This document shows, in pieces, positions 1 to 12,340 of a DNA stretch of 64,000 nt (position 1 is its first letter; each line of letters opens with the position of its first letter). The position numbers and the translations under genes were made by a program. The notes below the pieces were generated by a model. That model searched no databases. It worked only from the letters and a program-made list of their open reading frames with translations, and was not told the origin of the DNA. Location of the stretch: positions 44,642,001-44,706,000 of the forward strand of contig CM060731.1 of NCBI GenBank assembly GCA_030704615.1. The letters run 5' to 3'. This stretch comes from Takakia lepidozioides. Lineage: Eukaryota > Streptophyta > Takakiopsida > Takakiales > Takakiaceae.

Positions 1-704
1 TGTAAATTCTCAGGTCCATCGGTGGTAAAAAGTTGCGTCTTTCGCCATTCGTCGTGCTTTCGCTACATAAAGATTTTGTGATATTGTTGGAAATCAAATC
101 CCTGGTGATGGCTTTGGGGTCTTTGACCCTGCCACTGAGTCATAAGTTGTCCGGAGTCCCCTCCAGTTGCTAACAAGTCCACGCTTCACCGTTTGAAGTC
201 GTCTTGACCTGCTGTCATTCCGATGCAGCCATTTGCTTTGTTGCGATATTTCATCGCTGTACATGTCGCTTCCACCAATTGCCAAGCTCCTCGCCGTGTG
301 TTCCTACTGGACTTGAAAAGCAGAAGAAAAGATAGATTGCAATCTGGGACTGGAACAGTCGTCCTGTATTGTTTCATGATTACTTTGCCGTTTCTGGTAC
401 CGAATTGGCAGCCTAATCTGCTGTCGATGCAGCTTCCTACAGTCATATTGACGCCGGAGTTCCTCTGCATGGTCGTCGCAGACATTGTCTATTTCCTATG
501 TGCTTTACCAACGATATCCAGGCAACTAACAAAGTAACCTGTTTTGGCAGTACAATGCCGAAACCGCTTGTCTTATGATAAAAAACGATCTTAAGAGAAA
601 AATATACCAACATATGCATCTACAGGCTTGACAAGATATAAAGATGCGTTCTATTGATTCTAGGATGGCGGAAGAACATCATACACACATGATGCACCTT
701 GAAA
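1..704. other. No gene recognised
   Basis: Only short overlapping reading frames on both strands are present. None carries a motif I recognise, and I saw no RNA gene or repeat. Confidence 0.4.
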
Positions 705-1325
705 CTAAAGCCACTCCCCAACTTTAAGTACCCTGTTAACAATCTGCCATAAGAAGGCTGCTATTTTCGCCGGACGGGTCTTTATCCAGACAGATCCCCA
801 AATGGTAGACCATTTCTCCTCACTGAAACCATGCAACCCCAACTTTGCTTCCCATTTTTTTGTCATTTGTGGAGTGGCTGAGAGGGCTCTATATCCCTTC
901 TTGGTTGTATAAGTGAAGAAAAGGTCTGGCTGGTTTTGAATTTCCAAGACCATTCGTGGGGGTCTATTTCAATTTCTTTAAGGGGTCTCCCAAGGATCCA
1001 TACAAAGGTATTGGAAGCAAGCCAGGCATGGGTAGGGCTGGTAAGAGGTGCCTGGGGATTTGGCCGGACAAGACCAACAGTAGACTCTCACTGGGGTGAG
1101 GACCACCGGTTGTAACACTAGCGGTTGAGGAGAGGTAAGAGTCAGAATCAGAGAGGTGGTGTTGATGCTGAAAGAGTATACCATGAGCCTGATAGGGTCA
1201 ATGTCTTTGACAAACAGGAGTGTTAGCTGGCCATTGAGAATCACAAGAGCCCAAGACTCTCGGGTTGGTGGTGTCGGACCAGTGGCTAGGGTTGCCAGCC
1301 ATTGAGGTGGGATTGCTTGCACCAA
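705..1325 (-). mobile_element. Degraded plant LINE, reverse transcriptase C-terminal (zf-RVT) part
   Basis: Read on the minus strand, 953-705 encodes a stretch ending KIAAFLWQIVNRVLKVGEWL. This resembles the region after the reverse transcriptase domain of plant L1-type LINEs (W-x-IW, then P-x-KI-x-FLW and a G-E-WL turn just before the Cys/His finger). Upstream, 1325-978 contains related LINE-like text in shifted frames, for example a WILGRPLKEIEIDPHEW segment, so at least one frameshift separates the parts. An in-frame stop directly follows GEWL, so the finger is lost. It is a dead fragment, of a different LINE lineage from the copies at 39.6-47.2 kb. The assignment is by motif only. Confidence 0.55.
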
Positions 1326-2990
1326 ATCATCCCGCCGGAATGCAATAGCCCTCGGAAGTCAAGAGACACCATAATTTACGCTTCCTTGGGGAGGCATCAT
1401 ATATTATTATTATAATTAGGGCTCTTCCTCATAAGCAATGACATTTCACAACGTCACCCAAAGAGCTCTTCATGACGACTATGGCTGCTAATTCCGATGC
1501 CAGCGGCGATGTCCGATGGTACAGTGGGGTTGGATGAGAGATTACAGGAATGTGGTTACGGAGCGGACAGAGGGTTGGCGTTCTTCTTTTGTTGCAGTTT
1601 CGATGAGTATGTAAGCGTTTGGGCGCATCTGTCTAAGCTGTGACTGGCACAGACCCTGCCTTCACATTGAACACAGACCATTATGAACATCAGCTGTGTT
1701 CCTAAGAATGAGGTCCTCAATTTCCCTGCACAAGCGAAGTCTGACCCTCATGCCAGGCGATTTTCTGTCTGTCTCAAAAATTGACTCTTTTCGGAGATTG
1801 ACACATGATATTTTGTCTCTGGGACAAGTCTTGCACCATGTCTCCATTTCCTAAAAATGTTCAATCTGTTTGTCTCCAGGCAACAGGCAACAACAATTCC
1901 TATTCAAGCATCCCTAGTTTGCAGTGCCACTGGTCATAGTTTGTTGTTCAAGTTGGTAGCCATACTGTTTAGCATAGTACTTCACTGACTCCATTGGAAG
2001 GCCCGTTTCCAGCTTATATTGTAGTAATATCATCCAAGACCTCGATATTGGCTGCTAACATGGCCCTACGTGAGTGAAGGGAGGTGCAATCCAATCGACA
2101 GAACAATATTTGGTGGTCTCCTTAGCATCAGCAACAGGCAGCAAAGCAAGTGACTCCATTTTGACAATGCCTGAACAAGTAACCCTGAAGCGATAAGGTA
2201 CGCAAGCTCACTCTGCTGATAAGGTATAAGAGGGACCAAAAGTGAAACAATGCATGCATGTACACAGCACAACTCAGTGCAAAGATGAAAGATAAATCCT
2301 CCCTCTCCATTACCTCTTAATCACATGAGAATAATCCTTATCATGCACCTGAAATATTAGGCAGCCTTAGTTGCAGAGTTCTTGCTGAGTAAGCTTTGAT
2401 ATGCCATCAGTGGGCCCTAATTTAGGGTGAACAGAGAATCTCCATCAGGGCACAATAAGGAGTCCACCTGCATTTTCCAGCCCTCCATCACAATTGTTTT
2501 TGAGTAGGCTAAAACTAGTCTTCTAATAAAATCTCGTACCCAAGCAATAATGTGCTAGGCTATGTGACTCAAGTCTCCAAGTTGTGATCCAATGTGAATC
2601 CCACTTCAATACTCTGGAAAGTCCCCCACAAAACTCCCATACAGTTGACGACATTCTCAACTGCATGATGGGGACTGGCCTCTCAGTTATATCACTTCAT
2701 CCTACTAATTCATCATGTTTAATAGCACATCTCAGCAGTCCGTTTTGATTTGTGGTTGCCTATTCCCTAGCAAAGGATTATAGAGCATCAGAAATATACA
2801 GTATAGGTATCCTGTGCTCGTCAGAAAAAAATCGTATATTGTTGAATTGCATTTGCAATCAATGTTGAGCGGCAGGTCTTCGTCTCAATCCTTCCATATC
2901 TTGTGCCTCCTACGGTACATCCAACTGCTGCTTACTTGACACCTTGTGTTTGAGCAGTCAATAGCATGGAACCCCCATTTCATGAGAAAT
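1326..2990. other. Intergenic; probable PHO1 3' UTR and terminator at right end
   Basis: No coding region is recognised. The PHO1-like gene ends at 2991 on the minus strand, so its 3' untranslated region and polyadenylation site should lie immediately left of that point. I did not identify a specific signal. Confidence 0.35.
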
Positions 2991-5900
2991 TTAAACAGAT
3001 GCGCTTGTATCTTCAAAAGGCAGAGGAACAGTCTTGATGGCCCGGTATTTACCGACATTGTTCAAATGCTCATTCTCTAACCTGCAGCCCACACCATCAA
3101 ACCAAAAAGAATATGGTGAAAATAGAAGCAACGAACAATTGTAGACAAGCTGCGCTATTTGGAAAAAGGCCTAATAGTCTGAAATCCTTTCAGCTGTCTA
3201 GATTTAAAGTTGTACTTGGGAGTCTCACTTTCCTCTTTTCATTTGCCACATGATCGCTCTGAGTCTACATTGGTTTCTTGATATGCATGGACTGTTTCAT
3301 AATAAACATACATGTATAAGCGAAGACTTGTTGGTATTCCGAGAGTGTAGGTACTACTGAAACTTTGCTTGCCATAGCGAATGTAGTCATAGACCCAATG
3401 CCCAGTCCAGATGGGGAGGAAAGAGGGAGAAAAAAAGAAGTGGTCGAAATACTATAACATCCACTGAAGCGCAGAGGGGTCTATTGGACATGGTATACCT
3501 GAAAAGCCTAGCAAAAGATTGCAACCTCGGTTGTTGACAGAATGTCTCAGGCAGCTAAGCTGTTAACCACTTAAGACAGAGAAACGAAACGAAACGAAAT
3601 GAAATGGTGCTTTATAACGTCCGCGGAAAGCTCAGAGAGCTTGACTTTTAAAGAAAGACTTTTAAATCTAGTTCTAGTCCAAGAGCCCACCCCCCGGAAG
3701 GAGGCAGCAGCCGAATGGTGAAATGGCTCTTAGTTACGCCAGCTTTTGGCCAGAATCTTTTTCTTCTAGTCCAGGAATTAGAATTAGGTGGGAAAGGCAA
3801 AAACAGATACACACAAATACTTACTTTTTCAACTCCACAGGAAATGTGCAGCAGGTGGGCTATGCTTCAAAATAGCTCTAGAAGCTTGGGCTAGTTCATT
3901 TTCTGTGAGGTCTGCTGCCCCTTTTCATTACCTTTGTGGATTCTTGACATTTAGGCTACAAGAAGATATTCAAAACTCCCATGGCCTCATAATAGAAAAA
4001 TAAAGAACACATCAAACCCCAAATGATGTATGGAGGGAGAACTGCAATCAAAACCCCGAAGTATTGCATGGTCAGGATTTCAAAGCACCTGTAGAAATTC
4101 CAGTGTCCTCGGCGTATTATCTCCAGAGATGCAACAATAAAGTCTGTGACACAACCATCCAGAGCCCCAAACTTAACAGGTGTCACTGACTCCAACCATG
4201 TGAGCCGCAGCACCAAGTTCAGCATCTGCAACATCAACCCCATGCACAAAGGAACTGTGTTGTGTCCTGAGTACAGAAGATTTCGAGAAAGAAACACAAC
4301 AGATAAAACATTTTTCAACATTGCCTTCCCAGGGCTGCTCTCTTTTTCCATCTATGATACAAGAAACTGAGAGGGGAGATTGGTTGTTCCCAACTTTCTC
4401 TGGTCAACTCATTCATTGTGGGGGAGGTGGGGACACTCTACATCACGATTCAGCCAGCCCACATCTCAAACATGAGGCAAGACCTGGTAGCTTAAAAAAG
4501 ACCTTGACAGAGCAAATTGAGATAATATGAGTTTAAAGTTTGCCCCGAATTTTTAAATTACGAACTGCTTAGATGACAGTAGTGAAGAAAAGTCAACTCA
4601 CACAGTAAAACTGTAATAACCATAGCCCTCTATCAATTTTGCTACGAAAGGTTCTTACCATGGACGCAAAGTAGATCCACTTTTGATCAAGGATGAGTTG
4701 GTCTCTTAGCCATGGGTTCAGTGAATTGCGGCGAAGAAGGCCCCAGTCCACCACCAGGTCCCAATAGACTTGATATACTGTTGCAATAGAATTAGCAGTG
4801 AAGAACATGACCAGCCATCCCAAAGTGGTGTTCCTGCTATATGTTATCTTCAAGGCCACTGCCACCATAGCTGACAAATACTTCCCTGCGTTTGCTAGAT
4901 GTACATTATCGGTCTCATCAGACCAGCGCCTCATACACTGTTGTCAGCCATAAAAACGATGGTCAATGCATACACACCCCTTGGACAGTGTAGAAGGAAA
5001 GCAGTTTTATAAAGAGAGTTTAGAAAGGAAGAGAGAAATGAAATGGTACTTTATAACGTCCGCGGAAAGCTCATAGAGCTTAGAGAGCGAGAGGGGAAAA
5101 AAACCTTTATTGCGTCCACCGGAAGTTGAGCTTATGGGACTGAAGAAAGCATGGTACAACAAAAAAGTGGGGCTACCAACAATCAGCTCAAAAACTATGA
5201 TTCAAGAGATTCTCTAAGGTGGCGTCCTCATTTAGATTTTCTGCCAGGCATCTCTGATTGTCATAATGAAACACCTCTATGAAGGAGTAGCTGTCTGTAA
5301 ATAAGCAGGAGTAGCCTCCCCAGATTTCACAGTAAAGAGGGCAGTGAAAGCTCACATTAAATAAGTAGTAGTAGCGGCCCTGATTTTGTAGTAGAGAGGA
5401 CAGTGAAAGAAGTGTTCCTCAGTTTCAATTCCTGCCTGTCTTGTCTAGCACAAGCGGGTAATAAGCGTTGAGCACGCTGCAACTTATCCCATCTGCCGCT
5501 CTCTATGCTCACATTATGTGAGGCCACCCTGGACCTCCCAATGCCCATAGATGGAGAAAGATGCGAGAATAATTATTGGGCTGTAACATTGTATCCTCTT
5601 GGAGGATGAGGGTAGAGAAATGACATAACGTCCACTGAAAGCTCAAAGAGCTTATTGGGACAAGAGAAAGCAAGAAACAAGAAAGAGAGAGGGGCCCACA
5701 AACAACTACTGCTCAAAGGAATGTCTAAGAGTCAACATCTCATGCAGGTATGCTGCTAAGCATTTCTGATCCTCGGAATGGAAGACCTCCATGAGAGATT
5801 GGGGAACAGATAATAGAATCTCTCACGAATCTGATAATAGACAGGACAGTGAAAGACGAAATGCTCTTCACTTTCGATCTTCCTGTTGTTCCCAGCGCAA

Positions 5901-8900
5901 GTGGGGCATAGATGGTCCTCAGAGAAAGAAATTGATTAGGTCTGCAAGAAGAATTGACATAAAATGGAAAGAAAGAAGGAGATGCTATGACATCCACAGA
6001 GGGCCCATGGGACGAGGTAAAACAAAGCAAGAAAGAACAAGAAGAAGGAATATAGGGAGAGACCTGGCACAGACGCCACCAGTAAGGTAGTAAAGCAAAG
6101 ACATATGTCCAATAAGTAAAATTCTTGCTATTGAGACACGAATCGCTGTCCTTGGTTGAGAAGAAACCTCCGCAGTAGTAGCATATTACAAACTCCAGAT
6201 TTTTCAGCATTGGAACCTGCAGACACTAGGCCCAAATCAGGTCTATAGGTCCACATGTGCCAATTTCACCATTTATCCCACCTAGCAGTACATGAGTAGC
6301 ATGGAGCAGCAAGATACTATTAGGATGTAGCACTTAGAATGATGGAAATTGATGTCACCAAGGGAATGCAGAGAAGGCCAAGTGATTGCAACCTGGCTTG
6401 TCAATTGATCAGCGAGAAAAAAGTCAGCAAGCACCACCTGCCAAAGCATACAATTGTAATCATGTCGTTTTCTGGTGCATCGAGCTACATATTAAGGCCT
6501 CCAATTGGGTGAGGAAGAAATGAAATGAAATGAACTGGTGCTTTATAACGTCTGCGGAAAGCTCATAGAGCTTATGGACAAAGAAAGAGACAAAGAAAGG
6601 AGCTTTGTAATGTCCACAAGAAGTCCAAAGAGCTTATTGGACAAGAACCTTATAGTAAGGGAGAAAGCACCTTATAGAGGGGTGCACTCAAGACGTGCAG
6701 GAAGACACCTAAAAAGAAGAGACGGCTGGAGCGGTAGCACACATTGAAAGGATTCAAGAGTACTGCCAGAAACACCTGTCCCCATCTCCATCATCCAGAA
6801 ACTGATCATACCACTTCCAGATACTTGTGGAACATTTGTTATCAATTTCTTCTTTTGCATTTGCAATTAATTTTGGAAGTCCTAAGACTAAAAGGTTGAA
6901 TAAGCCCAAGGCCCTCAAGTATGCAGATCCCAGAAAAACATCAAATGTATGATATGAGTTTGAAGGACGCAAGACACGTGGGAAAGTGCAGGATTAAAGA
7001 GCCGTTGCATGAATTCAGATTTTGGCCTGGATTTCTAGATTTCATGACAGATAAGAAACATGTAAATGAGTGAAAAGCAGTAAATACAGTGAGATTTAAC
7101 AATCTAAGTACCCAGGGACACGAACCTATTACAAGGCACTGCTCTCAAACACAAGACTGATTACCAGACAAAACTAGTAAATGTGCTGCATCCAGAAGAT
7201 CAGTACTTTCTATGGACCAAGTTCAAATTATGTTTCTTTCACTCTAGCTCATAACTTTGGACTTTAGTGTAGGAAGCTTTCGCATTCACTCAAAGAAGAT
7301 GAGCTCGTGTCTGTGAATGCGAGGCATGAGTCATGGAACAAAAGAGAAATGAAATGAAATGGTGCTTTATAACGTCCGCGGGAAGCTCATAGAGCTTATG
7401 GGACAAAATGGAACAAAGGAGAGAATGATACAAAAAACGAAGGGACAAAAAAACATCATGATGTCAACAGGAACTCCAAATGGCCTACAGGGAGCATGGC
7501 ACAAGCAAATGAAATGAAAGACAGCACAAATGAAATGAAATGGTACTTTATGACGATTAAAGAGCTTATGGGACAAAATGGAAAAAACAAGAGAGAGGAA
7601 ACAAAACCAGAGCCAAAAACAGCCCAAAAGCACATGCCTACAACTACAACGAAAGAAAGGAGCATGATGTAAATCTATGCCAACCCTCAAAGAGATCTAG
7701 CTACGTAACAAAAGCCAACACACTTCTATAAGACTGATTTTTTGTTTTCAGATCCATTTCAAAGCATATGTTCTCTTGAATGCCATCACAAGTCAGATTC
7801 TTATTTGCAACTCAGTTCAAGTCAACCAGGCAAGGAATTCATCACGCAAGAGGTCTTGCAACAATGCAGGCTGATGGATGACTTACCAGCAACACTGCCA
7901 GGGGAATGAGGTCGATGTAAACAGATGCCTGCGCGTGGATAAGAGATGAATGGATACTCAAGTGGACCACCATGGCTCCTATTAGCACCGTGGTCAGCCC
8001 TGTGCAAACTAAGAGGACTTCCCGATATCGGAGCTCGGAACCTGGGGAAAATTCGAAGATGAAGGCGTAGTTGATGCGTACACGCCTCCATATATAAACA
8101 TTCCACCCATACATGTACATATGGAGCAATATGAGCGCCAACATGCTGGCCATCCATCAACAGTATGCCACACAACCATATATATCATGCCACAATCTTG
8201 GGTTTACCGAGTGGTCAGGTGACAATGGAGGATAGAGCTTTCTAAGTCCCATAGTCATTGCTTTTGTTAGGCACCAACTTTTGTTTTCAAGGTATTTGAT
8301 CAAAACTTGGGACAAGTACCGGATAAACACAAAGGATGGCAGGACCCAAGCAACCAGTTAGATTGCACTTTCTCAATACTCAAAAGGAGGCCCAAGCAAC
8401 ACATCACAGTTTGCAGACTAGCAAAATGAGTTTGTGGTAGTCTAGGACAGAGGTTCCTTGTGACTTAGTGCTTGATGCATCTATAATACCAATAGGTGAA
8501 CAAACATGCAGATTCATGGGAAGTCACATGTAATGAAAGAGGGGAAGGAGGAGACCCTGGAAACAAGACCGTGCCTGAAAGTGGGAAAGATTGACTGCAG
8601 ATAGGTGATTCTATCAGCGTCCTTGTAGTCCCCGTCTAGTTGGAGTATAAGTCCAAAGGCGACAATTAGGGCCACTGAACACCCTGTAAATAACCCTGCA
8701 TGCACCATTAAGTAAAAAAGGGGCTCCTACTCAGGCCAGTTCACTGTGGCAAGCAATACGATTTCTTTCATGGTGATGGATGAAACATGTAAGACAATTT
8801 GTTTGTGTGATGGAGTATTATTACACACAGGAGGCACACACAGCCTTCATTTATGTGACGTCCGAGAAGAAACAAACAAACAAACACTTCATAATATCCA

Positions 8901-11900
8901 CAGGAAGTTCTGGAAAGCAGAAAGCACCCATACCCAGAAAGTAGGTAACCGTGTGGGAGGCTGTCTGCTGCATGGGCCTTAATGATGCCATAGCATGCCG
9001 CCGGTTTTCCTTGGCAAAGTGCTCTGTGAATATGTCTTCCACCTTCCCCATAAGTTTCACAACCTGCCCAGCCCAAGGAAGGCAATGCATATGCTTACTA
9101 TGGTTTCATCTGGTTCACAAACTTTTCCTTTCACATTTTTCTTGGAGGATGGTCATAAGAGTTGGTTACAACCATTTGAAAAGGATATTGACGTATGAAA
9201 TCTACATTCAACAGTACCAAATCCGGACAATTCTTGAAATGACTCCAGCACATCAACGTCATGACATTGTACTGTCCACTGGTCGAGTCCAGTGGCTCTG
9301 ACCGACACTCCAAATTGATGTGGGCTCCAATGTATCCTGCATCCATTTTCACCGTGTGCATTGTATACAACCAAGAGATATCCCTGATGATCAAGGGACC
9401 GTGTAAGAGCAGTGAATTTTAGGCCTTAAGCACAGAATCTGTACAGGCTAATTCTCAACCTTGCAGTCCTAAAATCTGATCTCCAAAAGAGAGAATTTCT
9501 GACGATTATAGAGAATTGCCTACTCTGTCAGAGGTATTGATGTAGGCACGCTCCACCTGGTGCATGTACTTTTCAGCTACACAGTATCCAGTTACCTGCC
9601 CCAACCCCACTGGACTAAGAAAACATTACACCGGAAATCTCTGAAACACTTCTAAGTTTCTACGACCGAAATCCTCTTTGTGCATGCGTAGATACATATA
9701 CATGCAACTGACATTAATACGCACTTGCAAGAGAAGGCATACAGCGCATGCAAGCAAAAATGTCGAATGATCTCTAGCAGCCTTCAACAGTGAAGTCAAG
9801 GTCGCATCCAGGCTCACCAAAAAACACAAGAGAGAACACTTGGAACCAAGCAACAATTCAAATCCACAAAAAGTACAAAGTTCTCTCCCTCTTTGGTGAT
9901 GTAGACATGTGTTTTCACATCACATAACACAGATCCAGTGACTGCATTTCGTCCCATAACTGTACTCATTAAAGTAGGAGTAGATGACCAAAGATTATGC
10001 GATAATTCAAAGACTGTTTAGGAAGAAGATAAACAACCTTGTCGTATTTTTTCATAATCTTGGCAAATGCAACCATATTCAAAGAGCTGCCACAACCCCC
10101 ACAAGTCAAGCTCTGCTCAAAAAGGAATACAGAAATAGCTTCACTTTTCAAATGACCTGTCAGAAGCAACATCTCAGGTTGGGGGCTAAACTAGCCAGAC
10201 AAAAAGACAACAGAAATGAAATGAAATGGAAGAAAGAAACTTTATAATGACCATGGCAAGCTCAAAGAACAAAGACACTCAATACACGAAAGATTTGAGG
10301 CCCACAACAAGCAGCCCGAAAGCAGGCTCCAAGGGCCCATGGAAAGCAATTGGACAACCAAGAGGAATGACAAGGAATTATTGGAGTTTACTATGTCCAC
10401 GCCAGGTCCAAAGGACCCAATGGAAACAGAATACAAACAGAACCATAGAACTGCTATGGACGGTGACACTACGTATACAAGAACAAATGTGGTCTGAATG
10501 TGGAGGAAGAGGGAGAGGCAGCAAACCTGTAGCTCTTGAGCAGCCCAAGCCCGCGGTAAAACTCTATGAATGCAGCCCGCAGCATGCTCTCAGCACTTAG
10601 TACCTTCTTTCGGCTGATTACGATATCCTCTTTCCCTCTGTAATCTGTCGCTGTCCTTTTTGACTGACGTAACACATCATCCCATAGCATCTGTGTGAGA
10701 GTTGAAATTGTGGCCACAGGGTTGGTACGTGGAATCTTTATTCTCACTTGAGACCCATTGATGGAGCTCCTGGTGACGCTTCCTGCAGGGATCTCTGCTG
10801 GAATCACAACTGCACTGGATAGCAAGCCACTTGGCTCCAAGGAGTCTACAGTCTTTAGCCTCAGTGGCAAGCCAGATAAACCAGTTGCTGCAGCTGTTGC
10901 CTTGGCAATTGCATCCAGCAGATCTTCATTTTGTTCAAGATAACCTGACTCCAACGTCAGTTCAGAGATTCCTGCAACACAGTATGTGTGATGGCCTTGG
11001 GTCAGTCACTGCTGAGCAATGCGGGTGATCACCTCTGATCAAAATGGTAATCAGTCAAAAGTAAGATTACAGCTACAGAATCCTTCAGACTTCAAGTCTC
11101 TGGATTAGAAGGTTTGTGACTAGCTGAGCATCAACCTATTTAAGATTTCCAGATTCCCCACTGCAGTATGCCACCACCTTCTATTACCATCAATTTCGCC
11201 TGTGAAAGGCTTCAAGCGGTCTTGCTCCAGTAATTTCTTCACTTCAGTGAGCGTGTAGATCTGCTTGTCCAAAAGTACTCCACGCTGTGCAAACTCCTCC
11301 TCTTTGCTTTTATAGAACTCGTTAACTTTGTTGAGCTGGGCATCCAAAGTTGTAAAAAACTTTTGATCGTACTCTGACTGGGCAATAGGCCCCAGTAACT
11401 CAGTTTCATAGATGAGATCATCTCCCATGTCTGACTTCTGGGTATGTACCTGCTTCAAATCAAGCAAAGACACCTAGGGATTATTAAGGTCCAATGTCTT
11501 GTCCTGGTGTACTCATCCTGCTGCTGGTATGCCCAGCTTCAGTACCTTCTGGGAAATTAAGGCATCTAGCTCACAGTGCTCCACGGTATCCAGCAATACT
11601 CAGATTTTATGCACTCCACACCAGATCTACTTGGCTTTCCTGTTTGCCATTGACTCCATCAAACGTTGCTGAAGGTTGCTAGTGTGCCCAGTGGGCAAGC
11701 CACCATTTATTAGAAGCCTTGATGAACGTTTTGATGTTTACATGCGCCCCCTTCACCTGGAAAGCTCCAGCAACTACATTCACTATCTCCAGGAAGCAAT
11801 TAAGAGATGGAGGTGCCCAACACTAAAGAAAGGCTTAGGATGCTCACCAGCCCAATCATAAACAGCAGATCCACCCCGGATGGGTTGAGAAACTAAAAGT

Positions 11901-12340
11901 TTCAACATACCATGAGGTGCCACAACTCAAGCTAGTCCGATCTGTAAGACACACAATACATAGAACCCTCAAAATACTCTATGTTTCAAATTTATTTTAA
12001 ATCCCTGAGCCCTGCAAACCTCTCCTACCAATGTTGGTTTTGGGGCTCCATCTACAAGTCTAGTAAACTTACCATGTGCTACTGTCCATTCCTCAATGTT
12101 GGAAGGCATGTCTGCAGGCCTTACCTTGATGAACTCTGCATAGGACCAATTGCTTTTCCGACGTGAAAGATGCTGACTAAAACTGAAGGGACTTGCTGTG
12201 AACACAGGAGGGTCATTTGGAATACAGTGCAGCTGCTGCCGGAGTTTCTTCAAGTCCTTCTTCAGGAGTTTATATTGGCAATAGGCCCCCCTCCATTCTG
12301 GCACCAGCTGTAGCTCCAACTGTTTTGAAAACTTCACCAT
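2991..12340 (-). CDS. PHO1: PHO1-type phosphate exporter (SPX-EXS), 14 exons, 787 aa
   Basis: Exports inorganic phosphate across membranes and senses phosphate status through its SPX domain (family knowledge: PHO1/XPR1). Exons on the minus strand: 12340-12125, 11449-11188, 10971-10527, 10086-10038, 9595-9524, 9063-8934, 8695-8575, 8145-7887, 6775-6671, 6437-6393, 6216-6064, 4937-4659, 4225-4089, 3081-2991. All phases join, giving 2364 nt (787 aa plus stop), close to the usual ~780 aa. The SPX domain spans residues 1-324, starting [16 protein letters not shown] and ending KIMKKYDK, with the lysine-rich helices of the inositol-pyrophosphate site. Membrane segments lie in exons 7-9. The EXS domain spans about 550-760, with [57 protein letters not shown] and a VPLPF end. 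Intron 7 appears to use a GC donor. Introns carry many SINE-like repeats. The start is the ATG opening the conserved MVKFSK motif. The family is certain; orthology within it is inferred. Confidence 0.93.
3581..3650 (-). repeat. SINE-like repeat, copy A (PHO1 intron 13)
   Basis: On the plus strand a (GAAAC/GAAAT)n run is followed by GGTGCTTTATAACGTCCGCG and GAAAGCTC. Read on the minus strand this is a short element ending in an ATTTC pentanucleotide tail, as expected of a retroposon 3' end. It matches copies at 5033, 6514, 7345 and 38130. Confidence 0.7.
5033..5145 (-). repeat. SINE-like repeat, copy B (PHO1 intron 11), dimeric
   Basis: The GAAATGAAATGG run and ACTTTATAACGTCCGCGGAA core are followed ~60 bases on by a second, diverged unit (CCTTTATTGCGTCCACCGGA, then GAGCTTATGGGAC). 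The element therefore looks like two related monomers. Confidence 0.7.
5614..5668 (-). repeat. SINE-like repeat, copy C (PHO1 intron 11)
   Basis: A shorter diverged copy: GAGAAATGACATAACGTCCA, then GAAAGCTCAAAGAGCTTATT and GGGAC. A still weaker relative lies near 5965-6015 (GCTATGACATCCACAG ... CCCATGGGAC). Confidence 0.55.
6514..6651 (-). repeat. SINE-like repeat, copy D (PHO1 intron 9), dimeric
   Basis: Three GAAAT units, then GGTGCTTTATAACGTCTGCG and GAAAGCTCATAGAGCTTATG. A second monomer follows (GAGCTTTGTAATGTCCACAA, then AAAGAGCTTATTGGAC). It lies 20 bases left of PHO1 exon 9, so the insertion is very close to a splice site. Confidence 0.7.
7345..7500 (-). repeat. SINE-like repeat, copy E (PHO1 intron 8)
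   Basis: GAAATGAAATGAAATGGTGC, then TTTATAACGTCCGCGGGAAG and CTCATAGAGCTTATGGGAC, followed by a degenerate second monomer (CATCATGATGTCAACAGGAA). Confidence 0.7.
7528..7680 (-). repeat. SINE-like repeat, copy F (PHO1 intron 8)
   Basis: AAATGAAATGAAATGGTACT, then TTATGACGATTAAAGAGCTT ATGGGAC, with an internal deletion of the GTCCGCGGAAAGCTC part. It lies directly downstream of copy E in the same orientation. Confidence 0.6.
10212..10425 (-). repeat. SINE-like repeat, copy G (PHO1 intron 3)
   Basis: GAAATGAAATGAAATGGAAG followed by a diverged core (ACTTTATAATGACCATGGCA AGCTCAAAG) and a second unit near 10383 (TACTATGTCCACGCCAGGTC CAAAGGACCC). Same orientation as the other PHO1 copies. Confidence 0.5.

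Noticed and set aside
6790-6972. Minus frame [17 protein letters not shown] considered as a PHO1 exon
   Set aside because: A far better exon (6775-6671, with [16 protein letters not shown] and LSAPLYK) fits phase and family, making this one redundant.
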